Positions 1 through 8,599 of a stretch of 60,381 nt of DNA are shown here, one piece after another (position 1 is the first letter of the stretch; every line of letters starts with the position of its first letter). The DNA lies in the NCBI RefSeq assembly GCF_900091595.1, contig NZ_FMCW01000037.1:1-60381 (forward strand), in the 5' to 3' direction. The DNA comes from Micromonospora haikouensis. Its GTDB lineage: Bacteria > Actinomycetota > Actinomycetes > Mycobacteriales > Micromonosporaceae. The notes below the pieces were generated by a model. It was not told the origin of the DNA and made no database searches. It was given only the letters and a program-made list of their open reading frames with translations. The position numbers were made by a program, and so were the translations under genes.

Positions 1-165
<165 letters not shown>

Positions 166-240
166 CAAAGCTGCTACGCGTCCACTGTGCAACTCTGAAC
201 AAACAGACGGCCTTGGTTGGTTGTTTGATATGTTCATAGA

Positions 241-358
241 GTTACGGCGGTCATGGCGGAGGGGAAACGCCCGGTTACATTCCGAACCCGGAAGCTAAGC
301 CCTCCAGCGCCGATGGTACTGCACTCGGGAGGGTGTGGGAGAGTAGGACGCCGCCGGA
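241..358 (+). rRNA. rrf: 5S ribosomal RNA
   Basis: The roughly 117-nt segment begins GTTACGGCGG and ends near CGCCGCCGGAC, so the two ends pair as the terminal helix. The internal conserved boxes CCCGGTTACATTCCGAACCC and GGAGAGTAGG are present. It sits about 75 nt after the end of 23S, the usual spacing in actinobacterial rRNA operons. The 5' and 3' ends are placed from helix pairing and may be off by one or two bases. Confidence 0.95.
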
Positions 359-367
359 CATTCTTTC

Positions 368-404
368 GTTTCAGGGCCACCCCTAACCGGGGTGGCCCTG
401 AAAC
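368..404 (+). terminator. rRNA operon terminator hairpin
   Basis: A perfect 16-bp inverted repeat (368-383 with 389-404) encloses a 5-nt loop ten bases after the 5S gene. There is no long T-run after it, but strong U-poor hairpins are common terminators in high-GC actinobacteria. Confidence 0.85.
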
Positions 405-615
405 GCGTCTGCGGCCATTTTGTCGAACACTCCCACCGGTGCCGCCCGCCTCGGTAGCGTCGACCGGGGACCCGCCGTCGGGCGGCGTTCCCCACGACCG
501 TGGCCGGAAACCCGTACGTGGCGTTCGCCTCCAGCGCTATTGGGACGCTCCGGCCGGGGTACCTGCCCACAGTTCGACCGGATCTGACCGCCGGGAGGCG
601 GAGGCAGGAGTGGTC

Positions 616-1242
616 ATGAAGATCGGAATCATCGGGTCGGGACACATCGGTGGCACCCTCACCCGTCGGCTGAGCGCCCTGGGCCACGAGGTGACGGTCA
701 CCAACTCACGGGGGCCGGAGTCCCTCGGGGACCTGGCGCGGGAGACCGGCGCGACCGCGGGAACCCTTGAGCAGGCCACCGACCAGGCCGAGGTGGTCGT
801 GGTGGCCATCCCGCTGCGGGCGGTGCCGGAGCTGCCGGCCCGACTCTTCGAGGGCCGGATCGTGGTGGATGCCGACAACTACTACCCCCAACGGGACGGC
901 GACATCGCCGAGCTGCTGGACCGCAGTCTCAGCTCCAGCCGGTGGACGGCCGAGCACCTCAAGGGCGCCCGGGTGGTGAAGGCGTTCAACAACATCCAGG
1001 CCCAGCACCTCATGGACAACGGCCGGCCGGCCGGCGCGGCCGACCGGATCGGGCTGCCGGTGGCCGGCGACGACGCCGACGCCAAGCGCGCCGTGATGGA
1101 GCTGGTCGACGCCCTGGGCTTCGACCCGGTCGACGCCGGCACCCTCGACGAGAGCTGGCGGCAGCAGCCGGACACGCCCGTGTACGGCACCGACCGCGAC
1201 GCCGACGGCGTACGCCAGGGGCTGGCCGACGCGCGGCCCTGA
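616..1242 (+). CDS. NAD(P)-binding oxidoreductase (F420/NADP reductase-like, NpdG family)
   Basis: This 208-residue protein starts with a Rossmann dinucleotide-binding motif, GSGHIGG at residues 7-13, followed by a strand-helix pattern and a conserved VVKAFNNI segment near residue 120. That combination is typical of the family containing NADPH:F420 reductase and related small NAD(P)-binding proteins. The open frame extends upstream through the 5S gene. The ATG at 616 is chosen because GGAGGCAGGAG lies just before it, and a GTG two codons earlier is possible. It is monocistronic, between the rRNA terminator and a hairpin at 1286-1318. The substrate cannot be read from sequence. Reducing or oxidising F420 is only one possibility within the family. 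Confidence 0.85.
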   Translation: MKIGIIGSGHIGGTLTRRLSALGHEVTVTNSRGPESLGDLARETGATAGTLEQATDQAEVVVVAIPLRAVPELPARLFEGRIVVDADNYYPQRDGDIAELLDRSLSSSRWTAEHLKGARVVKAFNNIQAQHLMDNGRPAGAADRIGLPVAGDDADAKRAVMELVDALGFDPVDAGTLDESWRQQPDTPVYGTDRDADGVRQGLADARP

Positions 1243-1285
1243 GAGCCCGTCCCGGGCGGCCGGGCGTGTTTCGCGTACCCAAGGT

Positions 1286-1318
1286 GATGCCCCGCCGGCG
1301 AGGTGCCGGCGGGGCATC
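1286..1318. terminator. Bidirectional terminator hairpin
   Basis: A perfect 14-bp stem (1286-1299 with 1305-1318) with a 5-nt loop sits between two convergent genes, ending at 1242 (+) and 1342 (-). It probably serves both. Confidence 0.75.
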
Positions 1319-1341
1319 GGTGTGTCCGGGCCCGGCGGACC

Positions 1342-3165
1342 TCAGTCGGCGGGGCCGCCGCAGACGTAGCGCGGCTCGGCAAGGTACCGCCAGGTGAACT
1401 TCTCCCGCTTGACCACCTTGCCGTCCTTCTTGATGACCCGGAAGGCGTCCTGGGTGAAGCCGTCGATGCCGTTGCTGGGGATGCACGACGGGCCGGGCGT
1501 GAGGTGGATGGTCTTCGGCTTGGTGACGTCCCGGCGGGGGCCGTACTCCGTCTTGACGCTGTCGTAGATCTTCGTGCTCCAGATCGACACGGTCACCGAG
1601 CTGGCGGTGGTCGAGGTGTCGATGAGGACGCCGTACTTCGTGTTGTTGCGGAACTTGAAGTCGAGGTTCGGCCAGAAGATCGTCGACTCGATGACCGGCG
1701 GGTACCGGCTGAACCAGTAGGAGTGCGGCTTGTGCTCGACGTCCTCCAGGCCCGCGTAGTAGGTGGCGTTGAACAGGGTGGTGGTGAACTGGGAGGTGCC
1801 CCCGCCCACGCCGGGGACGAGCTTGCCGTCGAGGATCACCGGGGCGTCCCGGTAGCCCTGGGCGTAGCCGCGCTCGCCGGTGTGGCCGTTGAGGGAGAAC
1901 GTCTCGCCGGGCAGCACGACCGTCCCGTCGACGTCCTTGGCGATCTGGACGATGTTCTGGCTGCGGGGCGAGGAGAGGCCGCCGGTGAAGTGGGTGGTGA
2001 ACCGGGAGACCCGTTCGGAGATGCCCAGCCCGGCCAGTTTCTCGGTGGTCAGCTCCGGCTGGGTCTCCTTGAGCCGGCCGGTGACCTTCCGGTCGTCGGT
2101 GCGGGGCAGGACGGCGAGCAGGTCGCGGCTGAGCGCGGCGCTGTCGAGCTGCTCGCCGGGGCGCCCGTCGACCGGCTTCGGCTTGCCCCCGGTGACCGTC
2201 ATCCGGGCGTCGCGGGGCTCGGTCTCGATGGCGTCCAGCTTGTCGCCGAGGGCGGCCCGCAGCCGCTTCACGTCGACGCGGGGGGTGAGCTTCCCGGCGT
2301 CGTCGGCGGTGAAGCGCAGGCTCCGGGCGATGGCGGCGGGCGGGATGGTGACGGAACCCTTGTCGGTGTCGAGGGTGACGGGGGCGGCGACGGCGGGGCG
2401 GGCCAGCTCGGCGACGAGCTTGTCGACCTCCTCGGCGCTGGTCGCCGGCGTGTTCTCCACCAGCGGCACGGTCACCGGCTGACCGGAGAGCCAGCCGGCG
2501 CGGACCGCCTGGGCCGAGCGCTGCGGGTCGAGCGCGAGGCCGGACCTGGGGCGTACCGGCTTGGGGGTGGTGCCGGTGAAGATGATGGCCGGCACGGTCC
2601 ACTCGCGGGTCTGGTCGCCGGCCGCCTTGCGCAGGGCCGCGTCGAGCCGGGTGGCGTCGACGGTCACCACCGGGGCGACGGCGCGCGAGCCGACGAGGCG
2701 GCTCACCGGGTGCGCCTGGGCCTTCGCCGCCGCGTCCACCGTCGCTTCGACGTCCACCGCGAGCCCCACGTCGGCGGGGGCGAACTCCAGGCTCTTCTCG
2801 CCGACCGTCACCCGCAGGGGGGCGCTCGGGGTGCCCGCCCGCTCCAGCTCAGCGCGTAGCTCGCGGATCGCGTCGGTGCGGCTGCGTCCGCCCAGCTCGG
2901 TGCCGAGCACGGTCGTGCCGCGCGGGACGTCGCCGGCGTACGCGTAGGCGCCCACCCCGCCGACGGCGGCCAGGACGACGGTGCCGACGCCGGCGGCGAG
3001 CAGGACCCGCAGTCGGCGGCTGCGGAAGGCCGGCCCGGTGCCGGCTGTGGCCTTTGTGGCTGCCGGTGCGACGGGGTCCGGCTCGTCGACCGGCCAGCTC
3101 ACCGCGGTCACCTTGACGGTCGGCCGGTCGTCGGCGGGCGGTCGTGTTTCGCCGTACAGAGTCAC
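1342..3165 (-). CDS. VanW family envelope protein with peptidoglycan-binding-4 type repeats
   Basis: The 607-residue protein has a cytoplasmic N-terminus of about 50 residues, one transmembrane helix at about 53-76, and a long extracytoplasmic part. The extracytoplasmic part has repeated alpha/beta segments of the type called PG_binding_4, followed by a VanW domain at about 430-560 that contains VVLPGETFSLN and GGGTSQFTTTLFNA. VanW proteins occur in vancomycin-resistance loci but most, like this one, stand alone and are of unknown biochemical function at the cell wall. The frame stays open upstream to 3342. The GTG at 3165 is preferred because GAGG lies 7 nt before it and because the 59 extra residues look non-coding. 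Confidence is high for the family and moderate for the start. Confidence 0.88.
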   Translation of the reverse strand: MTLYGETRPPADDRPTVKVTAVSWPVDEPDPVAPAATKATAGTGPAFRSRRLRVLLAAGVGTVVLAAVGGVGAYAYAGDVPRGTTVLGTELGGRSRTDAIRELRAELERAGTPSAPLRVTVGEKSLEFAPADVGLAVDVEATVDAAAKAQAHPVSRLVGSRAVAPVVTVDATRLDAALRKAAGDQTREWTVPAIIFTGTTPKPVRPRSGLALDPQRSAQAVRAGWLSGQPVTVPLVENTPATSAEEVDKLVAELARPAVAAPVTLDTDKGSVTIPPAAIARSLRFTADDAGKLTPRVDVKRLRAALGDKLDAIETEPRDARMTVTGGKPKPVDGRPGEQLDSAALSRDLLAVLPRTDDRKVTGRLKETQPELTTEKLAGLGISERVSRFTTHFTGGLSSPRSQNIVQIAKDVDGTVVLPGETFSLNGHTGERGYAQGYRDAPVILDGKLVPGVGGGTSQFTTTLFNATYYAGLEDVEHKPHSYWFSRYPPVIESTIFWPNLDFKFRNNTKYGVLIDTSTTASSVTVSIWSTKIYDSVKTEYGPRRDVTKPKTIHLTPGPSCIPSNGIDGFTQDAFRVIKKDGKVVKREKFTWRYLAEPRYVCGGPAD

Positions 3166-3713
3166 AGCAACCTCGATCGGTACGTACCACGTGGGAGCCT
3201 CTCCCACCCGGGAGACACCTACGGTAACCAACGGCGGGGCCGTCCGGCAGTCTGCGTCCCCGGCCGGGTCCGGGCAGCGTGTCAGCGTGGGGCGCACCGG
3301 CTGTCCGTCGGGCTGCGCGGGCTGGTCATGCGGGATTTCCACGCCGGTATCGCCGTCGGGGTGATCGATGGATCACTCTCAGCGGTCTGGCAGGTTCCCG
3401 TTACCAAAAAGTTACCGGCGGGTATCACGGCTACGTCGCGTGAGTCTCGCCGCGTCGCCTGTCGCACTCGGCCCGGTTTGTCCGGTGGGGCGTCGAGGTG
3501 GGCGTTGACCGAAGGTGACCATAACCGATCTTGATGGCGCGGGCGAGTTACCCGCCGGTAGCAAGGGTCTTGTGACCTGGGTCGCTTAGCGGCAGCATCC
3601 AATCCGCACGCTGCGCGCACCGTCCGGCCAGCGGATCGCAGCAGCCACCGCAGCTTCCCCCACCCCCCGAGCCGCGATCCCGCGCTCGGTGACCCCCGTT
3701 CGAGGAGGACCTC
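3166..3713. other. 548-bp intergenic region between divergent genes
   Basis: No gene is supported here. It should hold the divergent promoters of the VanW gene (left) and the DUF6230 gene (right). Visible elements are a 6-bp-arm inverted repeat GTGATCGATGGATCAC at 3361-3376, a direct repeat of GTTACC around an A-run at 3400-3416, and a 7-bp hairpin GTGGGAG/CTCCCAC just upstream of the VanW start. The function of these elements is not shown by the sequence. Confidence 0.5.
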
Positions 3714-4316
3714 GTGAAGGATTCGGAAGACCGTCTGGAGCAGGGCGGCACCCGTTGGCGGCGGTTCGCCGCGATGATGGTGCCCGCGACCGCCGTCGCC
3801 GGCGCCATCGTCTTTGGCATGGCCAACGGCGCGATCGCGGCGTCGTTCGCCGTCTCCGGCCAGACCTTCAAGGTCGGCGCCTCGAAGCTGGAGGGCACCG
3901 GCTTCAAGCAGTACGGCGGGTTCGTCAAGGAGAAAGACGGCACCGCCCACCCGGTGGCGGTGTCCGAGATCGCGGACGCCAAGCTCTACGACCTGTGCCA
4001 GTCGGTGAAGATCCCCGACCTGCCGATCGTGCTCACCATCAACGCCGGTGGCGGCGGCAACCCGGCCACCGCCAAGGGCCTGCTGATCGACATGGACTCC
4101 CTGGGCGGCGACGCCGAGTTCAAGAACATCAAGATCGGCCGGGACGCCACCGACCTCAACGAGGGGGCCACCGCCAAGTCGTTCGGCCAGAGCGCCGACA
4201 GCGTGACCATCACCGACCTGGAGCAGGTGGCCCGCTCCACCAGCGCCGCGATCTTCACCCTCAACGGGCTGAAGCTCAAGGTCAACGTGGGTGCCGCCGC
4301 CAAGGAATGCTTCTGA
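3714..4316 (+). CDS. DUF6230 family protein
   Basis: The 200-residue protein has a basic N-terminus with RRW-type residues, a hydrophobic segment at about 18-43 that reads as a signal peptide or anchor, and a beta-rich mature region ending in a Cys-Phe. This fits the actinobacterial family DUF6230, for which no function is established; older records sometimes call it cholesterol esterase without evidence. GAGGAGG lies 9 nt before the ATG. A strong hairpin and then a DUF6114 gene follow on the same strand. The DUF6230-DUF6114 pairing is conserved in streptomycetes and relatives, which suggests a joint surface role. Confidence 0.8.
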   Translation: MKDSEDRLEQGGTRWRRFAAMMVPATAVAGAIVFGMANGAIAASFAVSGQTFKVGASKLEGTGFKQYGGFVKEKDGTAHPVAVSEIADAKLYDLCQSVKIPDLPIVLTINAGGGGNPATAKGLLIDMDSLGGDAEFKNIKIGRDATDLNEGATAKSFGQSADSVTITDLEQVARSTSAAIFTLNGLKLKVNVGAAAKECF

Positions 4317-4326
4317 GCCAGCCACC

Positions 4327-4358
4327 GGGCCCGTGGGGGGTGTGCCCTCCACGGGCCC
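4327..4358 (+). terminator. Hairpin between the DUF6230 and DUF6114 genes
   Basis: The 10-bp perfect arms GGGCCCGTGG/CCACGGGCCC are extended inward by four further pairs, one of them G-U. The hairpin lies 10 nt after the upstream stop codon and ends about 40 nt before the next start. It may reduce read-through into the downstream gene. Confidence 0.6.
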
Positions 4359-4400
4359 CGGCCCGCCCTCGTCACCAGTGAGCACCGCCAGGAGGAGTAC

Positions 4401-6071
4401 GTGACGACCGCCAACCCGCAGCACGCCCAGCCGGGCGGGGTCAGTCAGGCGTGGCGCAACTTCCGCCGCTGGCGTCGGGCCCGCCCCTTCTGGGGCGGCC
4501 TGTTCACCGCGCTGGCCGGGCTGGAGATCTTCTCCACCACCCAGATGAGCCTCAGCGGCCTGAGCTTCCAGATGGGGCCGACCGGCTTCCTGTCCTGGCT
4601 GATCCCGGTGATCCTGGTGGCCTGCGGGATGCTGATGTGGTTCAGCCCGCAGCAGCGGATGTTCTACGCGATCGTCGGCGCGGTGACCGCCGTGTTCTCG
4701 CTCATCGGGGTCAACCTCGGCGGCTTCTTCGTCGGCCTGCTGCTCGGCATGGTCGGCAGCGCCCTCGGCTTCGCCTGGGTGCCCGCCCGCCGACCGGCCG
4801 CCGCGCCGGCCGGGTCCGGCCCGCCCGCAACCGCGACCGAAGAGCCGGCCGGAACCGCGACGGCCGGGCCGGTCGACGCCGACGCCGACCGCGCCGGCGA
4901 GGCGGCGCTGGTCGACGAGCTGATGCCCCGCGCGCAGCACCCCGACGACGTCACCGGCCCGCTCACCGACACCCTGCCGCCGCCCCGCAACCCCCTGCGC
5001 GAAGCGCTGCCCGCCGACGCCGCACCCCCGCTACGGGAGTCCCCGGCCGCCGGCGCGGGCGACGACAGCACCCAGGTGCTGCCGAGGGTCGGGGCGGACG
5101 GCCGCCCGCAGCCCCAGCCGGCCGAGGACGGCCCGGGCCGACGCGGAACGCATCGGGACCCGAGGCTGCTGGCGATCACCCTGGTGCTGCTCAGCGTCTC
5201 GGCCGCCGGGGCGCTGGCGCTGCGCGACCAGGCCCCGGTGCAGGCCGCCCCCGCCGCCCCGTGCCCCACCCCGTCCGCCACCCGCACGGCCGAGCCCGAG
5301 CCGTCGGCGTCGCGCCCGGCCAGCAAGAGCCCCACCCCCACCCCCAGCCCGAGCGCGGAGAAGACCTCCGGGGGCAACGTGCTCACCGACATCATCGACG
5401 GCATCGGCGACCTGTTCACCGGTGGCGACGACGACGCCGAGCCGGCCGCGAGCCCGGAGCCGACGGGCACCGCGTCCACCACCGGCACACCGACGTCCAC
5501 CGCCCGGCCGACCGCTTCGGCGAAGCCGACCCCGGACGCGTCGGCCAGCCCCGACAAGCCCGGCGACGGGTGCGCCACCCCCGAGCCCACCGAGCCCGCC
5601 GAGGTCGAGCCCGGCGAGCCGCTGCCCAGGATCGCCCCCGAGCCGGGCCAGCCCCGGGTGGCGGCGAAGCCGTCGAAGCTCACCGGCTCGAAGGTCACCA
5701 TGACCGGGCTGCGCTTCGAGGGGATCGTCGACCTGCCGACCGGCGACGGCACGCTCAAGGCGCTGAAGTTCAGCATGGCCAAGAGCGTCACCGACGACTT
5801 CCAGCTCCTGGCCGACGGCCCCGGCGGCCGGAGCCAGCGGTACGTCACGGACCGGCTGACCGTCCAGGGCGACGTGGCGTTCTACGCCACCCGGTTCGTC
5901 GGGCGGCTGCTCGGCATCAAGATCACGCTCACGCCCGACCTGCCGTTCCCCGACGGCATCCCGATCACCTCGCCGATCCCGATCACCTTCACCGACCCGG
6001 TGATCGACCTCGCGTACGTCCAGTGCGACGTCCTCACCGGAAAGCCGGCGCTGAAGCTCGACCTCGCCTGA
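4401..6071 (+). CDS. DUF6114 membrane protein with long Pro/Thr/Ser linker and C-terminal beta domain
   Basis: The 556-residue protein starts at GTG with AGGAGG 6 nt upstream. Residues 30-125 form three to four hydrophobic segments, which is the DUF6114 core. An acidic Ala/Pro-rich stretch follows, then another transmembrane helix near 252-272, then a low-complexity Pro/Thr/Ser/Ala region to about 415. Residues 415-556 form a compact beta-rich domain beginning KLTGSKVTMTGLRF. Typical DUF6114 proteins are much shorter, so the second helix and the C-terminal domain look like a fusion. That domain resembles in style the mature part of the preceding DUF6230 protein, though homology is not proven. 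The biochemical function is unknown. Confidence 0.78.
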   Translation: MTTANPQHAQPGGVSQAWRNFRRWRRARPFWGGLFTALAGLEIFSTTQMSLSGLSFQMGPTGFLSWLIPVILVACGMLMWFSPQQRMFYAIVGAVTAVFSLIGVNLGGFFVGLLLGMVGSALGFAWVPARRPAAAPAGSGPPATATEEPAGTATAGPVDADADRAGEAALVDELMPRAQHPDDVTGPLTDTLPPPRNPLREALPADAAPPLRESPAAGAGDDSTQVLPRVGADGRPQPQPAEDGPGRRGTHRDPRLLAITLVLLSVSAAGALALRDQAPVQAAPAAPCPTPSATRTAEPEPSASRPASKSPTPTPSPSAEKTSGGNVLTDIIDGIGDLFTGGDDDAEPAASPEPTGTASTTGTPTSTARPTASAKPTPDASASPDKPGDGCATPEPTEPAEVEPGEPLPRIAPEPGQPRVAAKPSKLTGSKVTMTGLRFEGIVDLPTGDGTLKALKFSMAKSVTDDFQLLADGPGGRSQRYVTDRLTVQGDVAFYATRFVGRLLGIKITLTPDLPFPDGIPITSPIPITFTDPVIDLAYVQCDVLTGKPALKLDLA

Positions 6072-6084
6072 GCCGCCCCCGACG

Positions 6085-6121
6085 CGACGGCCGGGGCCAC
6101 ACCCCCGGGCCCCGGCCGTCG
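6085..6121. terminator. Bidirectional terminator hairpin
   Basis: A perfect 14-bp stem (6085-6098 with 6108-6121) with a 9-nt loop lies between convergent genes ending at 6071 (+) and 6136 (-). Confidence 0.75.
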
Positions 6122-6135
6122 TCCGTGCGGGAAAC

Positions 6136-7806
6136 TCAGAGACGGGCGAGCGCCCGGCGCAGCGGGTCGAGGCCCAGCGCCCCCAGGTCCAACGCCTGCC
6201 GGTGGAACTCCCGCAGGTCGAAGTCGGCGCCCTTGCGGGCCTTCGCGTCCTCCCGGGCCTGGAGCCAGATCCGCTCCCCGACCTTGTACGAGGGGGCCTG
6301 CCCCGGCCAGCCCAGATAGCGGTTCAGCTCGAAGCGCAGGTTCTCGTCGGGCACCCGGCAGTGCGCCCGCATGAACTCCCAGCCCAGCTCCGGGGTCCAC
6401 CGCTCGCCCGGGTGGAAGTCGAACGGGTTGTCCTTCGGGATCTCCAGCTCCAGGTGCATGCCGATGTCGACGATCACCCGGGCGGCGCGGAACGCCTGCC
6501 CGTCGAGCATGCCGAGCTTGTCGCCCGGGTCCTCCAGGTAGCCCAGCTCGTCCATCAGCCGCTCGGAGTAGAGCGCCCAGCCCTCGCCGTGTCCGGAGAC
6601 CCAGCACAGCAGCCGCTGCCAGCGGTTGAGCAGGTCGGCCCGGACGGCGGTCTGCGCTACCTGGAGATGGTGACCCGGCACGCCCTCGTGGTAGACGGTG
6701 GTCACCTCGCGCCAGGTGGAGAAGTCGGTGACGCCCTGCGGCACCGCCCACCACATCCGCCCCGGCCGGGAGAAGTCCTCGCTCGGGCCCGTGTAGTAGA
6801 TCGCGCCGTCGCTGGTCGGGGCCAGGCAGCACTCGATGCGGCGCACCTGCTCCGGGATGTCGAAGTGGGTGCCGTGCAGGTCGCTGATCGCCTTGTCGGC
6901 CAGCGCCTGCATCCAGTCCCGGAACGCCTCCTTGCCCTGGATGGTGCGCGCCGGGTCGGCGTCCAGCGCGGCCACCGCCTCGTCGATCGTCGCGCCCGGC
7001 CCGACGATCCGCGCGGCCACCGTCCGCATGTCGGCCTCCAGCCGGGCCAGCTCCGCGAACCCCCAGGCGTACGTCTCGTCGAGGTCGACGCGCGCGCCGA
7101 GGAAGTACTGCGAGGCCAGCGCGTACCGCTCCCGGCCGGCGGCCTGCTTGTCGCGCCCCAGCGGGGCCAGTTCGTCGCGGAGGAACTGGCCGAACCCGGC
7201 GGTGGCGGCGGTGGCCGCCGCCGCGCCCCGGCGCAGCTCCGCCCCGAGCGTGCCGTCGACGCCGAGCCGCTCCACCAGGCCGTGGAAGAAGTTGTCGCCG
7301 CTCGGGTCCGTCCAGACGTCGCACTGCTTGGCGACCTCGACGAGCTGCGCCTTCGAGCTGACCCGGCCCGCGCCGGCCGCCTCGCGCAGCGTCGTCTTGT
7401 AGCCCTCCAGGGTGCCCGCGAACCGGTTGAGCCGGGCCGCGATGTTGGCCTGCGCCTCCTCGCCCTCGGTGGGCATCAGGTCGAAGACCATGCGGATGTC
7501 GTGCAGCCCGCTGGCGATGACGTTGACCTCGCTGGTCGTCTCACCCGCCTCGTACCGGGCGAGGTCCAGGCCGAGCCGCTCCTGCATGGCCTCCCTGGCC
7601 GTCCGCTCCGACTCGGAATCGGGCTCGGTCACGTCGAGGTCGGCCAGCGTGCGTCGGGTCAGCTCCGCCCGGGCCGCGTAGCCCTCCGGCGACAGGTCGT
7701 CGAGCTGGTCGTCGTGTCCGGCGATGCCGACGTAGGTCGCGCCGACGGGGCTCAGCGGCGCCCAGTCGGCGACGTATCGGTCGGCGAGGTCATCGATTCG
7801 TCCCAC
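6136..7806 (-). CDS. DUF885 family protein (putative zinc metallopeptidase)
   Basis: This 556-residue, mostly helical protein carries the DUF885 signature YHEGVPGHHLQ near residue 372. This is an extended HExxxxH-like zinc site shared with gluzincin-type peptidases. DUF885 proteins are predicted cytoplasmic or secreted peptidases; no signal peptide is visible here, so it is probably cytoplasmic. The GTG at 7806 gives MGRIDDLADRY, a start that fits the family's usual N-terminus. The gene stands alone, convergent with the DUF6114 gene and about 50 bp from the Uma2 gene upstream. The substrate is unknown. Confidence 0.85.
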   Translation of the reverse strand: MGRIDDLADRYVADWAPLSPVGATYVGIAGHDDQLDDLSPEGYAARAELTRRTLADLDVTEPDSESERTAREAMQERLGLDLARYEAGETTSEVNVIASGLHDIRMVFDLMPTEGEEAQANIAARLNRFAGTLEGYKTTLREAAGAGRVSSKAQLVEVAKQCDVWTDPSGDNFFHGLVERLGVDGTLGAELRRGAAAATAATAGFGQFLRDELAPLGRDKQAAGRERYALASQYFLGARVDLDETYAWGFAELARLEADMRTVAARIVGPGATIDEAVAALDADPARTIQGKEAFRDWMQALADKAISDLHGTHFDIPEQVRRIECCLAPTSDGAIYYTGPSEDFSRPGRMWWAVPQGVTDFSTWREVTTVYHEGVPGHHLQVAQTAVRADLLNRWQRLLCWVSGHGEGWALYSERLMDELGYLEDPGDKLGMLDGQAFRAARVIVDIGMHLELEIPKDNPFDFHPGERWTPELGWEFMRAHCRVPDENLRFELNRYLGWPGQAPSYKVGERIWLQAREDAKARKGADFDLREFHRQALDLGALGLDPLRRALARL

Positions 7807-7858
7807 GGGGTGACACTACGCGACCGGGCCGGGCGGTTGTCGAGCGTGATTGCCGTGT

Positions 7859-8458
7859 TCAGGGCAGCAGCTCGGCCGGGTCGAAGTCGATCGGGAACGG
7901 CGCGTCGGCCCGCAGCCGCTCCCCGCTGACCGCCCGCGCGACGGTGTCGTAGACGCCAGACGTGCCGAGGGCGAACAGCTCGACCGCCGCGTGCCGCAGG
8001 CGGCGGGAGAGTTCGACCCGCATGAAGTACGGCACGCCGGCCGCCGCGCACCGGCGCGGCTTGTCGACGAAGTCCTGCCGCCGGCTGCCGGGCGAGACGA
8101 ACTCGACGGCCATGGTGCACAGGCGGGCCGGGATCCAGCGGTCCTCCTCGTCGTCCTTCGGCAGACCGTGCAGCACGGTGACGTCCGGCTGGATCCAGCG
8201 CTGCGGCGTGAAGGTCAGGTTGACCTGGCCGTACACGTAGAAGCCGGCGGCCTTGGCCGCTGGCTTCAGGAGGTGGGCGAGCTCGATCTCGGCATAACTG
8301 TCCGTGCCGACCTCAGCGGGCGTCATGACCAACCTTCCGTCGATGCACTCGTACCGCACATCGGGCAGCTGCGGCAGCGGGAGGTACTGCTCCGCGAGCT
8401 GGGTGGTCCAGATCCCGTCGAGATCGACGAGCGGGTCGAAACGCATCGGCATCGCCAT
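7859..8458 (-). CDS. Uma2 family endonuclease-like protein (DUF820)
   Basis: The 199-residue protein shows the Uma2 pattern of the PD-(D/E)XK nuclease superfamily: QPDVTVL near the middle, then VEFVSPGSRRQDFVDK with the acidic and lysine residues of the fold, then an aromatic-rich C-terminal half. Uma2 proteins are abundant in actinobacteria and cyanobacteria and their biological role is largely unknown. Frames open three codons further upstream at a GTG, but that codon overlaps the AGGAGG; the ATG at 8458 has that ribosome binding site about 8 nt upstream. It is divergent from the EamA gene, and the region between them carries two inverted repeats. Confidence 0.82.
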   Translation of the reverse strand: MAMPMRFDPLVDLDGIWTTQLAEQYLPLPQLPDVRYECIDGRLVMTPAEVGTDSYAEIELAHLLKPAAKAAGFYVYGQVNLTFTPQRWIQPDVTVLHGLPKDDEEDRWIPARLCTMAVEFVSPGSRRQDFVDKPRRCAAAGVPYFMRVELSRRLRHAAVELFALGTSGVYDTVARAVSGERLRADAPFPIDFDPAELLP

Positions 8459-8566
8459 CGGGGGCACCTCCTCGGCTGGTCAACGCACCACCACTGTAGG
8501 TGGTTCCTGTGGTGGTGGACACGGTGGCGGGAAACCGCGCGACAGCGTCGCACCCCTGCGGCAGAG

Positions 8567-8599
8567 TGTCAGGGGTGACACCCGATACCACCCCTGACA
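8567..8599. promoter_or_regulatory. 11-bp-arm inverted repeat overlapping the EamA gene start (candidate operator)
   Basis: The arms at 8567-8577 and 8589-8599 (TGTCAGGGGTG / CACCCCTGACA) are perfect complements separated by 11 bp, a spacing close to two helical turns between arm centres. The left arm ends at the GTG start of the permease gene. It could be a repressor site or an mRNA hairpin that hides the start codon. Confidence 0.45.

Noticed and set aside
253..615. Upstream extension of the NAD(P)-binding gene through the 5S rRNA.
   Set aside because: The extra residues come from rRNA and terminator sequence; the ATG at 616 with its ribosome binding site is clearly the start.
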